Made by a program: the position numbers and the translations under genes
The notes under the pieces: generated by a model
Seen by the model: only the letters and a program-made list of their open reading frames with translations
Database searches by the model: none
Told to the model about the DNA's origin: nothing
Shown: positions 37,679 to 46,508 of the stretch, in pieces
How the letters are laid out: every line of letters starts with the position of its first letter
Numbering within the stretch: the first letter of the stretch is position 1
Assembly: GCF_013201895.1 (NCBI RefSeq)
Contig: NZ_CP053841.1
Span: 744,001-808,000 of the forward strand
Reading direction: 5' to 3'
Origin: Campylobacter blaseri
GTDB taxonomy: Bacteria; Campylobacterota; Campylobacteria; Campylobacterales; Campylobacteraceae
DNA length: 64,000 bases

Positions 37679-38394
37679 TAAATATCATACCTTTTTGTAC
37701 TTTAGATACTCTTTGTCCATATTTAAAAGATAGGCAAAGCAGAACTGAATATATTTTTATAAATGGGTGTGATTTTGCACTAAATTCGAAGCTTGTAAAG
37801 TATGGCTATAGAAGATTTGGAAGATATTTTCAAAAACCAATTTGTAAAGATTGCAAAGAGTGCATTAGTGTTAGGATAAATAGTTTTGAGTTTAAGCCTA
37901 GTAAAAGTCAAAGACGAGTCATAAGAAAAAATGAAAAAACAAAATGGATAATTTCAAAACCCATAGTTGATGATGAACATATAGCACTTTTTGATAAATA
38001 TCATAAACATATGTATTTTAAAAGAGATTGGCAATATTATGATATAGATTTAATAAAATATTATGATTTATATGTGATTGGGCATGGAAATTTTGGAAAA
38101 GAGATATCTTATTATAATGAATATGATGAGCTTATTTGTGTAGATTTAATCGATGTTATTAATGATGGCATAAGTTCTATATACTGCTATTATGATCCTG
38201 ATTATGCTCATTTAAGCTTAGGTAAGTTTTCTCTTTTAAAAGAGATTGAAATTGCTAAAAGCTTAAATTTACAATGGGTATATTTAGGGTATTATGTAAA
38301 AGGTTGTCAAAGTTTAGAGTATAAAAAAGAGTTTATGCCACAGCAAAAACTTGAAGAGTATGTTGGTTTTAATGAGATTCCAAATTGGAGTTAA
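37675..38394 (+). CDS. bpt: Aminoacyl-tRNA-protein transferase (Bpt/Ate family)
   Basis: This family adds leucine (Bpt) or arginine (Ate) from tRNA to N-terminal Asp or Glu, marking proteins for ClpAP. The 239-residue protein has the Cys-rich N-terminal motif (FCTLDTLCPYL, CKDCKECISVRI), the segment RRFGRYFQKPIC, and the acyltransferase-type C-terminus (YDPDYAHLSLGKFSLLKEI, YLGYYVKGCQSLEYK). Bacterial length favours Bpt, but which amino acid is used cannot be told. It forms a two-gene unit with the 75-residue protein. Confidence 0.88.
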   Translation: MINIIPFCTLDTLCPYLKDRQSRTEYIFINGCDFALNSKLVKYGYRRFGRYFQKPICKDCKECISVRINSFEFKPSKSQRRVIRKNEKTKWIISKPIVDDEHIALFDKYHKHMYFKRDWQYYDIDLIKYYDLYVIGHGNFGKEISYYNEYDELICVDLIDVINDGISSIYCYYDPDYAHLSLGKFSLLKEIEIAKSLNLQWVYLGYYVKGCQSLEYKKEFMPQQKLEEYVGFNEIPNWS

Positions 38395-38450
38395 TGGCAT
38401 TTTTAATTGTTTTTTAATAAAATAATCTGAATAATTTTTAAAGGTTGATT

Positions 38451-39818
38451 GTGTTTGGACATATATTTAGAGAATATGATATTAGAGGTATCTTTGAAAG
38501 AGATTTAAATGAAATATCTACTAAGGCTATAGGGTATGCTCTTGGTCTTGAGATGAAGAAAAGAGGAGTTGAGTCTGTTAGTGTTGGATATGATGCAAGG
38601 CTTAGTGCTGACATGCTTTTTAAATACTTAGCAAGTGGGCTCAATAAAGCAAACTTGCAAGTTTTCGATATAGGGTTGGTTCCAACTCCTGTTGGGTATT
38701 TTAGTACTTTTACAGATAATTTTGATGCAAATATTATGATTACAGGAAGTCATAATCCAAAAGATTATAATGGATTTAAAATAACTATATATAAAGATAG
38801 TTATTTTGGACAAGATTTGCAAGAGTTAAAAGTTAAAGTTAGTGAAATTTTATACAATAAAGTGGATATAGAAAATAATTTTAAAGCTATAAAATCAGAC
38901 ATTTTATCTAAATATATAGACTATATATCAAAGAAATTTGAACATTTAAAAGGTATGAAATGTAGGATTATAAGCGATTGTGCTAATGGAACTGCCGGAG
39001 TAGTTTTACAAAAATTAAAAGAAAATTTAAAATTAGATATGGAAATTTTATACTCAAATCCTGATGGAAATTTTCCAAACCATCACCCAGATCCAAGCAT
39101 AGAGGATAATTTAAAAGATATAAAAAACTATCTTTTGAAAGATTTTGATATAGGTTTTGGTTTTGATGGAGATAGTGATAGAATAGCTGTTGTTACTAAA
39201 AAACGAAATATAAAAGGCGATGAACTTGCTTATTTATATGCCTTAAATATGGATAACCCAAAAATAATGGGAGAGGTTAAATTTTCACAAAATATCTACG
39301 AAGCTATAAACAAGATAGGCTCAACATATATGGGAAAAACAGGGCATAGTAATATTAAAAAAGCTATGAAAGAGCAGGGTATCGACCTTGGAGCAGAAGT
39401 TAGTGGACATATATTTTTTAAAGAGAGATATCTAGGTTTTGATGACGCTATCTATGCTATGCTTAGAATGCTGGAATTAATTTATAAAGGTATTGACTTA
39501 GATAAAGAGCTTGAAAAGTTGCCAAAAGTATTTTCTACAGATGAAATTAAAATAGAAGTTAGCGAAGAGAATAAATTTGATATAGTAAATAAATTTATTA
39601 AGTTTTTAAAAGAAAACAGTGGTGATTTTGATGAAATACTTAGCATGAGTGAGATTGATGGAATAAGGGTTCACTTTAAAGATGGTTGGGCACTGCTTAG
39701 AGCAAGCAATACAACGCCTGTATTGGTTGCTAGGTTTGAAGCAAATTCTAAGAAGTATATGCAAGAACTTAAAAATAAATTTACAAACACAGTTGAAAAA
39801 ATAAAAAATATTACTTGA
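38451..39818 (+). CDS. Phosphomannomutase/phosphoglucomutase
   Basis: This alpha-D-phosphohexomutase interconverts hexose 1- and 6-phosphates for LPS or glycan precursors. The 455-residue protein starts FREYDIRGIF. It has the phosphoserine loop TGSHNPKDYNG, the metal loop GFDGDSDRIA, the sugar-binding loop EVSGHIFF and the phosphate-binding loop RASNTTPVLVARFE. I choose GTG 38451, six bases after AAAGG (38440-38444); the TTG at 38445 abuts that site. Only 14 bases separate it from the next gene. Confidence 0.9.
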   Translation: MFGHIFREYDIRGIFERDLNEISTKAIGYALGLEMKKRGVESVSVGYDARLSADMLFKYLASGLNKANLQVFDIGLVPTPVGYFSTFTDNFDANIMITGSHNPKDYNGFKITIYKDSYFGQDLQELKVKVSEILYNKVDIENNFKAIKSDILSKYIDYISKKFEHLKGMKCRIISDCANGTAGVVLQKLKENLKLDMEILYSNPDGNFPNHHPDPSIEDNLKDIKNYLLKDFDIGFGFDGDSDRIAVVTKKRNIKGDELAYLYALNMDNPKIMGEVKFSQNIYEAINKIGSTYMGKTGHSNIKKAMKEQGIDLGAEVSGHIFFKERYLGFDDAIYAMLRMLELIYKGIDLDKELEKLPKVFSTDEIKIEVSEENKFDIVNKFIKFLKENSGDFDEILSMSEIDGIRVHFKDGWALLRASNTTPVLVARFEANSKKYMQELKNKFTNTVEKIKNIT

Positions 39819-39832
39819 TAAAGGATTAAAAG

Positions 39833-40375
39833 TTGATAGAAGTGATAAAAAATAGATCAAATAACCATTGTGAAATTTGTGGAAGTGATAAGAATTTAGA
39901 TATATATTTTATTAAAAATGAGATTAATTTTGGTGCAAATTTATGTGCTGAATGCATGGAAGCTGTTACAAATTTCAATATAGAAAATCCAGCAAAATAT
40001 GAGTGCTTAGAAATAGCAATGTGGAGTGAAATTCCAGCGGTAAAAGTGCTTTCTTACCAAATTCTAAACACATTAAAAAATGAAGCATTTGCAAAGGATT
40101 TGTTGGATATTTTGTATATAGAAGATGAACTTAAAGATTTAGCAAATTTGCCAACTAATGATATTACAAAGACATTTGATAGCAATGGTTCTATTTTAAA
40201 ACAAGGCGATAGCGTAACTCTTATAAAAGATTTAGAAGTAAAGGGTGCAGGCTTTACGGCTAAAAGAGGAACTTTGGTTAAAAATATAATGTTAACAAAT
40301 AACCCTGAACAAGTTGAGGGTAAAATAAATGGAACTAGAATAGTTCTTTTAAGTAAATTTTTGAAAAAAGTTTAA
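39833..40375 (+). CDS. PhnA/YjdM-like zinc-ribbon protein
   Basis: This 180-residue protein has an N-terminal zinc ribbon (CEICGSDKN, LCAECME) and a C-terminal SH3-like domain (LKQGDSVTLIKDLEVKG, KRGTLVKNI, KINGTRIVLLSKFLKK). This matches PhnA/YjdM ('alkylphosphonate utilisation operon protein'), whose role is uncertain despite the name. The start is TTG at 39833 with AAGGA at 39821-39825. It shares direction with the mutase. Confidence 0.85.
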   Translation: MIEVIKNRSNNHCEICGSDKNLDIYFIKNEINFGANLCAECMEAVTNFNIENPAKYECLEIAMWSEIPAVKVLSYQILNTLKNEAFAKDLLDILYIEDELKDLANLPTNDITKTFDSNGSILKQGDSVTLIKDLEVKGAGFTAKRGTLVKNIMLTNNPEQVEGKINGTRIVLLSKFLKKV

Positions 40376-40755
40376 TGTTTCAATAAATACAAAATTGGAA
40401 TCTATCTCTCTGAACTTGCTATATTTTTGAAGGGAAGGTTAGAAAGGTATTTAAGGATGTAGTGAAAAGATTACTAAATTTTACTTAAGAAAGAATTTAC
40501 AACGGTTTTTCAAAATTAGTTTATAAAATAGCTTAACTAGTGCTTTTAATCTACAATTTTGGGCTATTTTATTTTTTATGATTTAGTCTTAGTTATTTTA
40601 GTAAAAGCAGTAGTTTTATTATGATTGGTTTTTGCTATTTATTCATTTTAGGTAATAAATATATAATTTTATATTTTATATCTATTTTTATTTTTTTTAA
40701 AAAATACTCTCTTATTTCATCTTTATCTTTGCTCGAAATTAATGGTATTATTTGT
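40376..40755. other. AT-rich intergenic stretch, no supportable gene
   Basis: There are 380 bases between the PhnA-like gene and the convergent island B. Short open stretches exist near 40430-40520 but none has a start, ribosome site or recognisable product. Decayed coding DNA is possible. I see no tRNA or clear terminator. Confidence 0.4.
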
Positions 40756-41088
40756 TTATAATTGTTTGTTTTTATATACTACACTAGCACCAATTCCAGC
40801 AACATTTATTTTCATATTTTTTAATTCTATATCTTTTTTCTTTTCTATAAATTCACTGACATTTGTTACTTCGCCGTTTGCCTTTGTTTTTATATATTTT
40901 TGTGCCAATTCTTTTGCATTTCCGTCATATGTCATAGCGTGTATATCGTTTGCTAATACTGCTGTATCAACGACATCATTTAACAATTTAAGCAATTCTT
41001 CTAAATACTTAGAATTTTCTAAAAGTCTTTGATAAGCCTTATCTAACTCAATCCTAGCTTTCGCTTCTCTACTACCTGTTGAACTCAT
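40756..41088 (-). CDS. Small helical protein sharing the RTX protein's N-terminus, island B
   Basis: This is a 110-residue soluble protein. I start it at ATG 41088, which has AAAGGAG seven bases upstream; a longer frame to 41139 lacks support. Residues about 9-33 (KARIELDKAYQRLLENSKYL) match residues 5-24 of the RTX protein at 43748 (KANYELDRAYERLLANSHLA), so the two share an N-terminal helical module. The remainder is not recognised. It is the last gene of the island B unit and may be a partner, decoy or leftover of a second effector. Confidence 0.65.
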   Translation of the reverse strand: MSSTGSREAKARIELDKAYQRLLENSKYLEELLKLLNDVVDTAVLANDIHAMTYDGNAKELAQKYIKTKANGEVTNVSEFIEKKKDIELKNMKINVAGIGASVVYKNKQL

Positions 41089-41110
41089 AGTTAGCTCCTT
41101 TAAAAATATA

Positions 41111-41730
41111 TTATTTAAAATCTTCTTTTTTAAATTCAAAAAGTGCGGTTATTTTCTTTGGTGTTTTATCCAAATTTTTACCGGTTTTTATTTGAAAATA
41201 TCGTTTTAATTCTTTGTAATCACTTTCAGAACTAATCATAAAATTTATAAATTTATGATTTCTGCCTTTTATAAATAAAACATCGTAAAAAAAATCAACT
41301 TTTGACTTTGAATATAATAAATTTTGCACAAATAAAAATAATACTAAAAAAAATCCCAAAATTGACAAAGTAATCAAAAAACCTTTAAGTATAGCGATAC
41401 ACAACAGAATAAAACAGCATATAAAAATAGCAATTTTTTTACCTAAAATATCGCTATCATAATACGCAACAGGAAAACTATAATTTATAGTTTTAAAAAC
41501 ATTGAAAATTCCACCTATTTGAATTTCTGAAAGTATTGTATTTTTAAATTTTCACTATCCTTGTAATATATTATCAAATTTAAAAAATAATCCGGTGTTC
41601 TATTCGACATTTGCCAAATACTAAAGGCAATCTTACGAAAAGGATTAAGCATAATATTGTCTTTTATAACAATCGGTTCTTTATCATAATCCCTTAAATT
41701 CTTGTTTTTATTAAAAACATCGTTTTCCAT
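41111..41730 (-). pseudogene. Frameshifted membrane protein, island B
   Basis: From ATG 41730 the frame gives MENDVFNKNKNLRDYDKEP and ends at TAG 41517-41515. The rest continues in another frame from about 41550 with ILSEIQIGGIFNVFKTINYS, a strong membrane segment (ILKGFLITLSILGFFLVLFL) and the end LKRYFQIKTGKNL. One extra A in the five-base A-run near 41549 would rejoin them into about 206 residues. The tail resembles the C-terminus of the 433-residue neighbour (ISLRQYFFDVLDKDL). A gene model that begins at 41404 would only be its C-terminal half. Confidence 0.6.
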
Positions 41731-41792
41731 ATTTTATCCTTTTTATAAAATTTCTTTGCAAATTCAAATTCAAACTTACGCAACAAGTAAAT

Positions 41793-43748
41793 TTAAATTT
41801 GCAAATCGTAGCTAATACTAGTCTTGTTTCCGTTTTCAAAAAGGACATTTGAAGTTTGTCTGTGTTCATTGCCGTTTTCATCTATAAAATCGCTATTTTC
41901 ATAATCTAAGTTTATCTCTTTTATACCAAGTTCTTTTAGAGATTTTATTTCATTTTCACTTAGTTTAGCATCCCCGTTAGTATCTTGCCAGATTGCTAAG
42001 CTTTCATAGCCTAGTAAGTCCAGTTCATTTATCACCCCATCACTATTATTATCAAATTCCTTTAATGCTTCAAATCCATTAGCTGCCAAATTTCCATTTG
42101 ATAGTAAAGTATGATTTCCAAATAGTTCACTTCCGTTTGTTGCACTATTTGCGATTAAGGTTTTATTGATTAAAATTCCGTCATTTTTATCTATCCAAGC
42201 AGTATTTTCTGCAAATTTGTTGTTATCTAAGTCAAAGTATATTTTGTTATTTTTTCTTGATATTGTTTTTATGCCATCACCATTTAAGTCAATTACAATC
42301 GGAGAAGTTTTAGTTAAAGCAGGGGTTGTATCCGGGAAAGTATCGTTTGGGTTATCGTCTTCGTCATCATCTTGTATAGTGCCTATGCCATTTTTAGTAA
42401 ATTTAGCTTTAAGATTTTCAGACATAGAATCAATCTTAGCAATTACTTCAAACTTTTCATCATCTTCTTCTTTTTCATCATCTTTCCATTTATAAGTATA
42501 AGTTGCACTAATGCCGTCTACTTTTTCATCATAGTGGTAACCTTTTGCTAAGTGAGTATCTTTACCTGGTTTTCCAAATAGATATTTTTTATCATTTACA
42601 TTAACTATTATATATTCACCATCTTCAAAGAAAAAGCTTTTATCTTTTAAAAATGTCTTATCATCTCTATCATCATTTTTAAGAGTTATAGTAAATTCCA
42701 TACTCTCCTCTTTTTCTTTTGCAGAACTATCACTTACTTCAATTGCTATTTCATCTTTATCTAGTAAAACTATGCCTAAGTCATTTTTATCTTTATTAAA
42801 ATTTTCTATAGTTACATTTCCAGCAGAACCTGTTAATATTGTAAGTGTTTTAGTTGATTTATTATAAGAATATATATCAGAACCATTAAAGTATAAATCT
42901 TCACCATTTTTACTATAAGAAAACTTACCACCCTTCATTAGTTTACTATTTAAAAATACCCTTCCTTTTCCATCACTATCTTTTATAGTTGCACTACCAT
43001 TAAGCATATAAGTATCAAAGCCATTTCCACCATCAATCTCATGACCATCATAAGATACAAATGTATCATTACCATCTCCACCTATTAATATGTCATTACC
43101 ACGACCTGATATAAAATAGTCATCTCCACTTCCACCAAACAATACATCATTAGATGAGTTTTGACCACCTTTAATTGTTCCACTAAAAGACTCTGCAAGT
43201 GGACGAGAGTAAACATCTCCATTTGGCATTGTAATTTTTAATATGCCTTTACTCAAAGCATCCAAATCTGGTAGTTCTGATGATGTGTTTTTTATCTCAT
43301 CATATTTTTTCTGAAACCAACCTTTTATATCTATAAGAGCATCATGACCAGTTAGCTCAGAAACTAAATTTATAACATCTATAGTAAAAAGGACTTGACC
43401 AACTCCTGGGATGAGCTTTTTTGCTGATAAAAATCCAGTTAACCCATCAGCAAGAGCACCAACTGTTACTCTTCCTAGAGATTGACCACTATCTAGCTGA
43501 TCTATAATATCAACAAGAATTACAGCTTTTCCAATTTTGTTAATTTTTTCTTCAAGCTTGTCTTGAGCTTCTTCTGACATCGTTCCAGTAGCTTTGCCTA
43601 TTTCTAACTTTGCTTTCTTAAATATCTCATCAGCTTTTAATCCTTTTTGTATAAGTAACTCTATCAACTCTCTAGCTAAATGGCTATTTGCAAGTAGTCT
43701 TTCATACGCCCTATCTAACTCATAGTTAGCTTTTTCTTCTCTTGTCAT
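41793..43748 (-). CDS. RTX/Calx-beta protein with altered self-processing module, island B
   Basis: This 651-residue protein starts with a helical N-terminus, then a Gly/Ala-rich segment (about 65-145). RTX nonapeptides follow at about 203-246 (GGSGDDYF, GRGNDILIGGDGNDTF, DGGNGFDTY), then a Calx-beta-like domain (about 345-465, ending GTIQDDDEDD). The C-terminal module (about 478-640) is related to the FrpC self-processing module and to that of the 508-residue protein at 27101 (DLNGDGIKT, NGSELFGN, FDNNSDG, WQDTNGD, LKELGIKEINL). The junction is Ser482-Pro483, not Asp-Pro, so self-cleavage is unlikely. There is no signal peptide, which fits type I secretion, but no transporter is nearby. Confidence 0.8.
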   Translation of the reverse strand: MTREEKANYELDRAYERLLANSHLARELIELLIQKGLKADEIFKKAKLEIGKATGTMSEEAQDKLEEKINKIGKAVILVDIIDQLDSGQSLGRVTVGALADGLTGFLSAKKLIPGVGQVLFTIDVINLVSELTGHDALIDIKGWFQKKYDEIKNTSSELPDLDALSKGILKITMPNGDVYSRPLAESFSGTIKGGQNSSNDVLFGGSGDDYFISGRGNDILIGGDGNDTFVSYDGHEIDGGNGFDTYMLNGSATIKDSDGKGRVFLNSKLMKGGKFSYSKNGEDLYFNGSDIYSYNKSTKTLTILTGSAGNVTIENFNKDKNDLGIVLLDKDEIAIEVSDSSAKEKEESMEFTITLKNDDRDDKTFLKDKSFFFEDGEYIIVNVNDKKYLFGKPGKDTHLAKGYHYDEKVDGISATYTYKWKDDEKEEDDEKFEVIAKIDSMSENLKAKFTKNGIGTIQDDDEDDNPNDTFPDTTPALTKTSPIVIDLNGDGIKTISRKNNKIYFDLDNNKFAENTAWIDKNDGILINKTLIANSATNGSELFGNHTLLSNGNLAANGFEALKEFDNNSDGVINELDLLGYESLAIWQDTNGDAKLSENEIKSLKELGIKEINLDYENSDFIDENGNEHRQTSNVLFENGNKTSISYDLQI

Positions 43749-43758
43749 CTCTTTCTCC

Positions 43759-45060
43759 TTAATACATTGATTTTCTAATATTATTTAAATCTTTATCTAA
43801 AACATCAAAAAAGTATTGTCTTAAACTTATATACTCATCATTTGAAAAGTAATTAAGCCAGTGTCCTGCTCTAGCTTGATATAAATTTCCAATTGTTATT
43901 TTTAAATATGGTGAAAAGTTATATAAACTTCCATTTTTTTTACGATATATGATTTTCTTTACAGCCTTATCATACATAGCTACTGAAAATAAAGCCAAAC
44001 ACATAGCTATTAATGCCGGTATTTGTCCTGCATATATAGCTAAAATAAGTATTATAATTAACCAAAAATTAACATCAAAAGAATTATCTTTAAAGTTAAA
44101 ACAATCTCCTATATAATTTTTTTTTAAATATGAACTTACATCATTTTTTTTAAATTTATACTCATCTACAATCTTGCCATTTTTATAAAATATAAACTTA
44201 TTATTATAAAGCTTTATTGTTCTTTTGTTTTCAAACATAAAAAAATAGTAACTTATATAATCAAGCAAAGGACAAAGAACTAACATAATAAAAAGTGAAA
44301 TACAAGCATGAAACATAGTAATTGAGTCATCATTTGGCAAAAATACAAAAAATGAAACAATCATCGAACACATAAAAAATATATAATCAACAATCCCATG
44401 ACAATTCATAAACCAATTATAATTTTCTAATTTTAAGGGCTGCATATCGTAGTTTCTACCACTTTTTGTTAGTTCATTGTTTTTAAACATTGAGTTTGTA
44501 GTTTTATTTTTTGTTTTATTTTTATTGTTTTGGTTTGCATTATTTGCATTTTTACTATTTAAATTTATGCTATTATTTGTATTGTTGAAATTCTTATTTT
44601 GGTTTTGATTATTTAATCTATCATCTAATTTTAAACTATTATTTTTATTTAGTAAATTTAAACTACTATTTTCACTATCCAAATTTGAATTTTGATTATC
44701 TAAATTTGTTTTATTTAAATTTGAAGTATTGTCTTTATTATTTAAGTTATTATCTAAATTTATATTATTGTTTGTATTATTTAAATTCTTATTTGAGCTT
44801 TCAGTATGTAGATTTAAATTATTGGTTTTATTGTTAAATTTTAAATTACTATTTTTATTTAATAAATTTGCATTATCATTTTCACTATTTAAATTTAAAT
44901 TCTTATCGTTTAGATTATTGTTAGTTGAATTTAAATTATTCTTAGTTAAATTTGAGTTATTAAAATTTGTATATTTAGTAGATGTTTTAGCTTTTCTTTC
45001 TGCTAAGATTTTTCTTAACTTTTCATTTTTATTTAAGTTTTCATTATCTATATCTGACAT
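43759..45060 (-). CDS. Asn-rich membrane protein, first gene of island B
   Basis: This 433-residue protein starts with about 20 charged residues. A low-complexity region to about 195 is dominated by Asn, Leu and Lys and contains two imperfect repeats of about 50 residues (each with NLLNKN near its start and LNNTNN or FNNTNN near its end). The C-terminal half has four hydrophobic segments in two pairs (near 218-270 and 325-362) enclosing a beta-rich part with TIKLYNNKFIFYKNGKIVDE, somewhat like a bacterial PH domain. It lies 10 bases before the RTX gene, so the two are co-transcribed. No family is recognised. Confidence 0.65.
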   Translation of the reverse strand: MSDIDNENLNKNEKLRKILAERKAKTSTKYTNFNNSNLTKNNLNSTNNNLNDKNLNLNSENDNANLLNKNSNLKFNNKTNNLNLHTESSNKNLNNTNNNINLDNNLNNKDNTSNLNKTNLDNQNSNLDSENSSLNLLNKNNSLKLDDRLNNQNQNKNFNNTNNSINLNSKNANNANQNNKNKTKNKTTNSMFKNNELTKSGRNYDMQPLKLENYNWFMNCHGIVDYIFFMCSMIVSFFVFLPNDDSITMFHACISLFIMLVLCPLLDYISYYFFMFENKRTIKLYNNKFIFYKNGKIVDEYKFKKNDVSSYLKKNYIGDCFNFKDNSFDVNFWLIIILILAIYAGQIPALIAMCLALFSVAMYDKAVKKIIYRKKNGSLYNFSPYLKITIGNLYQARAGHWLNYFSNDEYISLRQYFFDVLDKDLNNIRKSMY

Positions 45061-45367
45061 CTATAGTTATTGCTCCTAGAAGATTTTAAAAGCATAAATT
45101 CAAATATAATGCACTATGCATAACAAACATATTGATTATAATTAATTTTATCTAAATAAACCTTAGATAAATTTAGTTAATTTTTATTAATTTAAAATTA
45201 TATTTTAAATTTAATAGTTGAAAACTATTATCAACAATCTTAGTTTTAAATTTATCTTTTTATCTAATAAATTAAAATTTACTATTTAAAACTTATATAT
45301 AAACTTAGTTTTCTTATGCTACTAAACTTATATATAAGTTTGTCTTGTTTGATGTTAATTTATTAGA
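45061..45367. other. AT-rich region upstream of island B
   Basis: This must hold the promoter of the island B unit. A perfect 18-base palindrome, AAACTTATA plus its reverse complement, lies at 45324-45341, and the same left part recurs near 45289. No gene is seen. Confidence 0.4.
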
Positions 45368-45719
45368 TTATTTTATAATGTTTTTTAAATTTATATCCCT
45401 ATTTTCAATAGCTAGCAATGGAAAATTTTTAAGTATGGTATCTAAATCCCAAATAGTGCTATTTTTAAATTTAATCTTTTCTATGACACCATTACCTAAA
45501 TCCTCTAATATATTAAAGTAATTTTGAATGGTTATTTTATCGTCTGCTAAATTTCTATTTTTATCAACAAATTCTATAACTAAATTTACTAACTTTCTTG
45601 ATAGTTTTATCTCATTTGGGTTTATATCTTACCAATGTAATGGTGTTGCTATTTCCTCTATTATCATATATAGCACCTTTGCCATCTTTTAAATGCATAA
45701 GTATCATTTTTACCATTTA
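45368..45719 (-). pseudogene. C-terminal remnant of an RTX-type calcium-binding protein
   Basis: On the minus strand three frames in order read NGKNDTYAFK, then DGKGAIYDNRGNSNTITLV, then INPNEIKLSRKLVNLVIEFV, DKITIQNYFN, VIEKIKFKNSTIWDLDTIL and a stop at 45370-45368. This is the pattern of the haemolysin-type calcium-binding-related domain that follows RTX repeats. Single-base shifts separate the pieces and no start is seen, so it is a decayed relative of the neighbouring RTX gene. It suggests the island was once larger. Confidence 0.6.
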
Positions 45720-45785
45720 AAGCAGAGAATTATACATTAAAAACTAAAATATATGTTCTAAATGTAGCGCTAATCTACAAAATGC

Positions 45786-46508
45786 TTAAAATTTAAAACT
45801 CTCTCCAAGATAGTATTTTTTAACATCCTTATTTTCTGAAACTTCTTTAGATGTCCCGCTTGTTAGAAGACTACCATCTTTTATAACATATGCTCTATCA
45901 CAAATTGCCAAGGTTTCACGAACATTATGATCAGTTATTAGTATGCCTATATTTAGGCTTTTAAGCTCTTTAATGATATTTTGTATATCAGCAACTGCAA
46001 TTGGGTCAACTCCAGCAAACGGTTCATCTAGAAGTAAAAATTTAGGAGTGATAACAAGACTTCTTGCTATCTCACATCTTCTTCTTTCTCCACCACTTAA
46101 GCTGACTCCAAGTCTATTTTTAATTGGTTCTATATTTAAAAGTTCCAATGTTTCATTTACTTTTTTTTGAATTTCATCTTTATTTTTACAATTAACTTCA
46201 GCCGCTAAAAGTAGGTTTTCTTCAACAGTTAAATCTTTAAAAACACTGCTTTCTTGGGGCAGATAGCCTATTCCAAGGTTTGCTCTTTTATGAAGTGGTG
46301 CTTTTGTTATTATCTCATTGTCTAATTTAACATCACCTTTTGTGGGAGATATTAAACCACATATCATATAAAAAGTTGTAGTTTTTCCAGCGCCATTTGG
46401 ACCTAAGAGTCCTACGATTTCCCCACTTTTTACATATAGCGAAACACCTTTTATAATGTTTGATTTTTTTATAGTTTTTTCTAAATTTATAGCTTCTAGT
46501 TTATGCAT
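45786..46508 (-). CDS. lptB: LPS export ABC transporter ATP-binding protein
   Basis: LptB powers lipopolysaccharide extraction by the LptB2FG complex. The 240-residue ATPase has Walker A GPNGAGKTTTF, the signature LSGGERRRCEIARSL, Walker B FLLLDEPFAGVDP and the switch His in ITDHNVRET; these and the segment GLISPTKGDVKLD match LptB. It overlaps tsaE by eight bases. The genes of the partners LptF and LptG are not in the window. Confidence 0.94.
   Translation of the reverse strand: MHKLEAINLEKTIKKSNIIKGVSLYVKSGEIVGLLGPNGAGKTTTFYMICGLISPTKGDVKLDNEIITKAPLHKRANLGIGYLPQESSVFKDLTVEENLLLAAEVNCKNKDEIQKKVNETLELLNIEPIKNRLGVSLSGGERRRCEIARSLVITPKFLLLDEPFAGVDPIAVADIQNIIKELKSLNIGILITDHNVRETLAICDRAYVIKDGSLLTSGTSKEVSENKDVKKYYLGESFKF

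Noticed and set aside
40430-40520. Short open stretch (for example VFKDVVKRLLNF) as a decayed gene
   Set aside because: No start, no ribosome site and no family similarity I can name; too little to support a pseudogene.
42166-42495. Plus-strand 109-residue open frame inside the RTX gene
   Set aside because: It is antisense to a well-supported gene with RTX and calcium-loop motifs, and gives a serine-rich product of no known type.
44729-45079. Plus-strand open frame of 116 residues rich in Phe and Leu
   Set aside because: It is the complement of the Asn/Lys-rich repeat of the 433-residue gene on the other strand and has no ribosome site.
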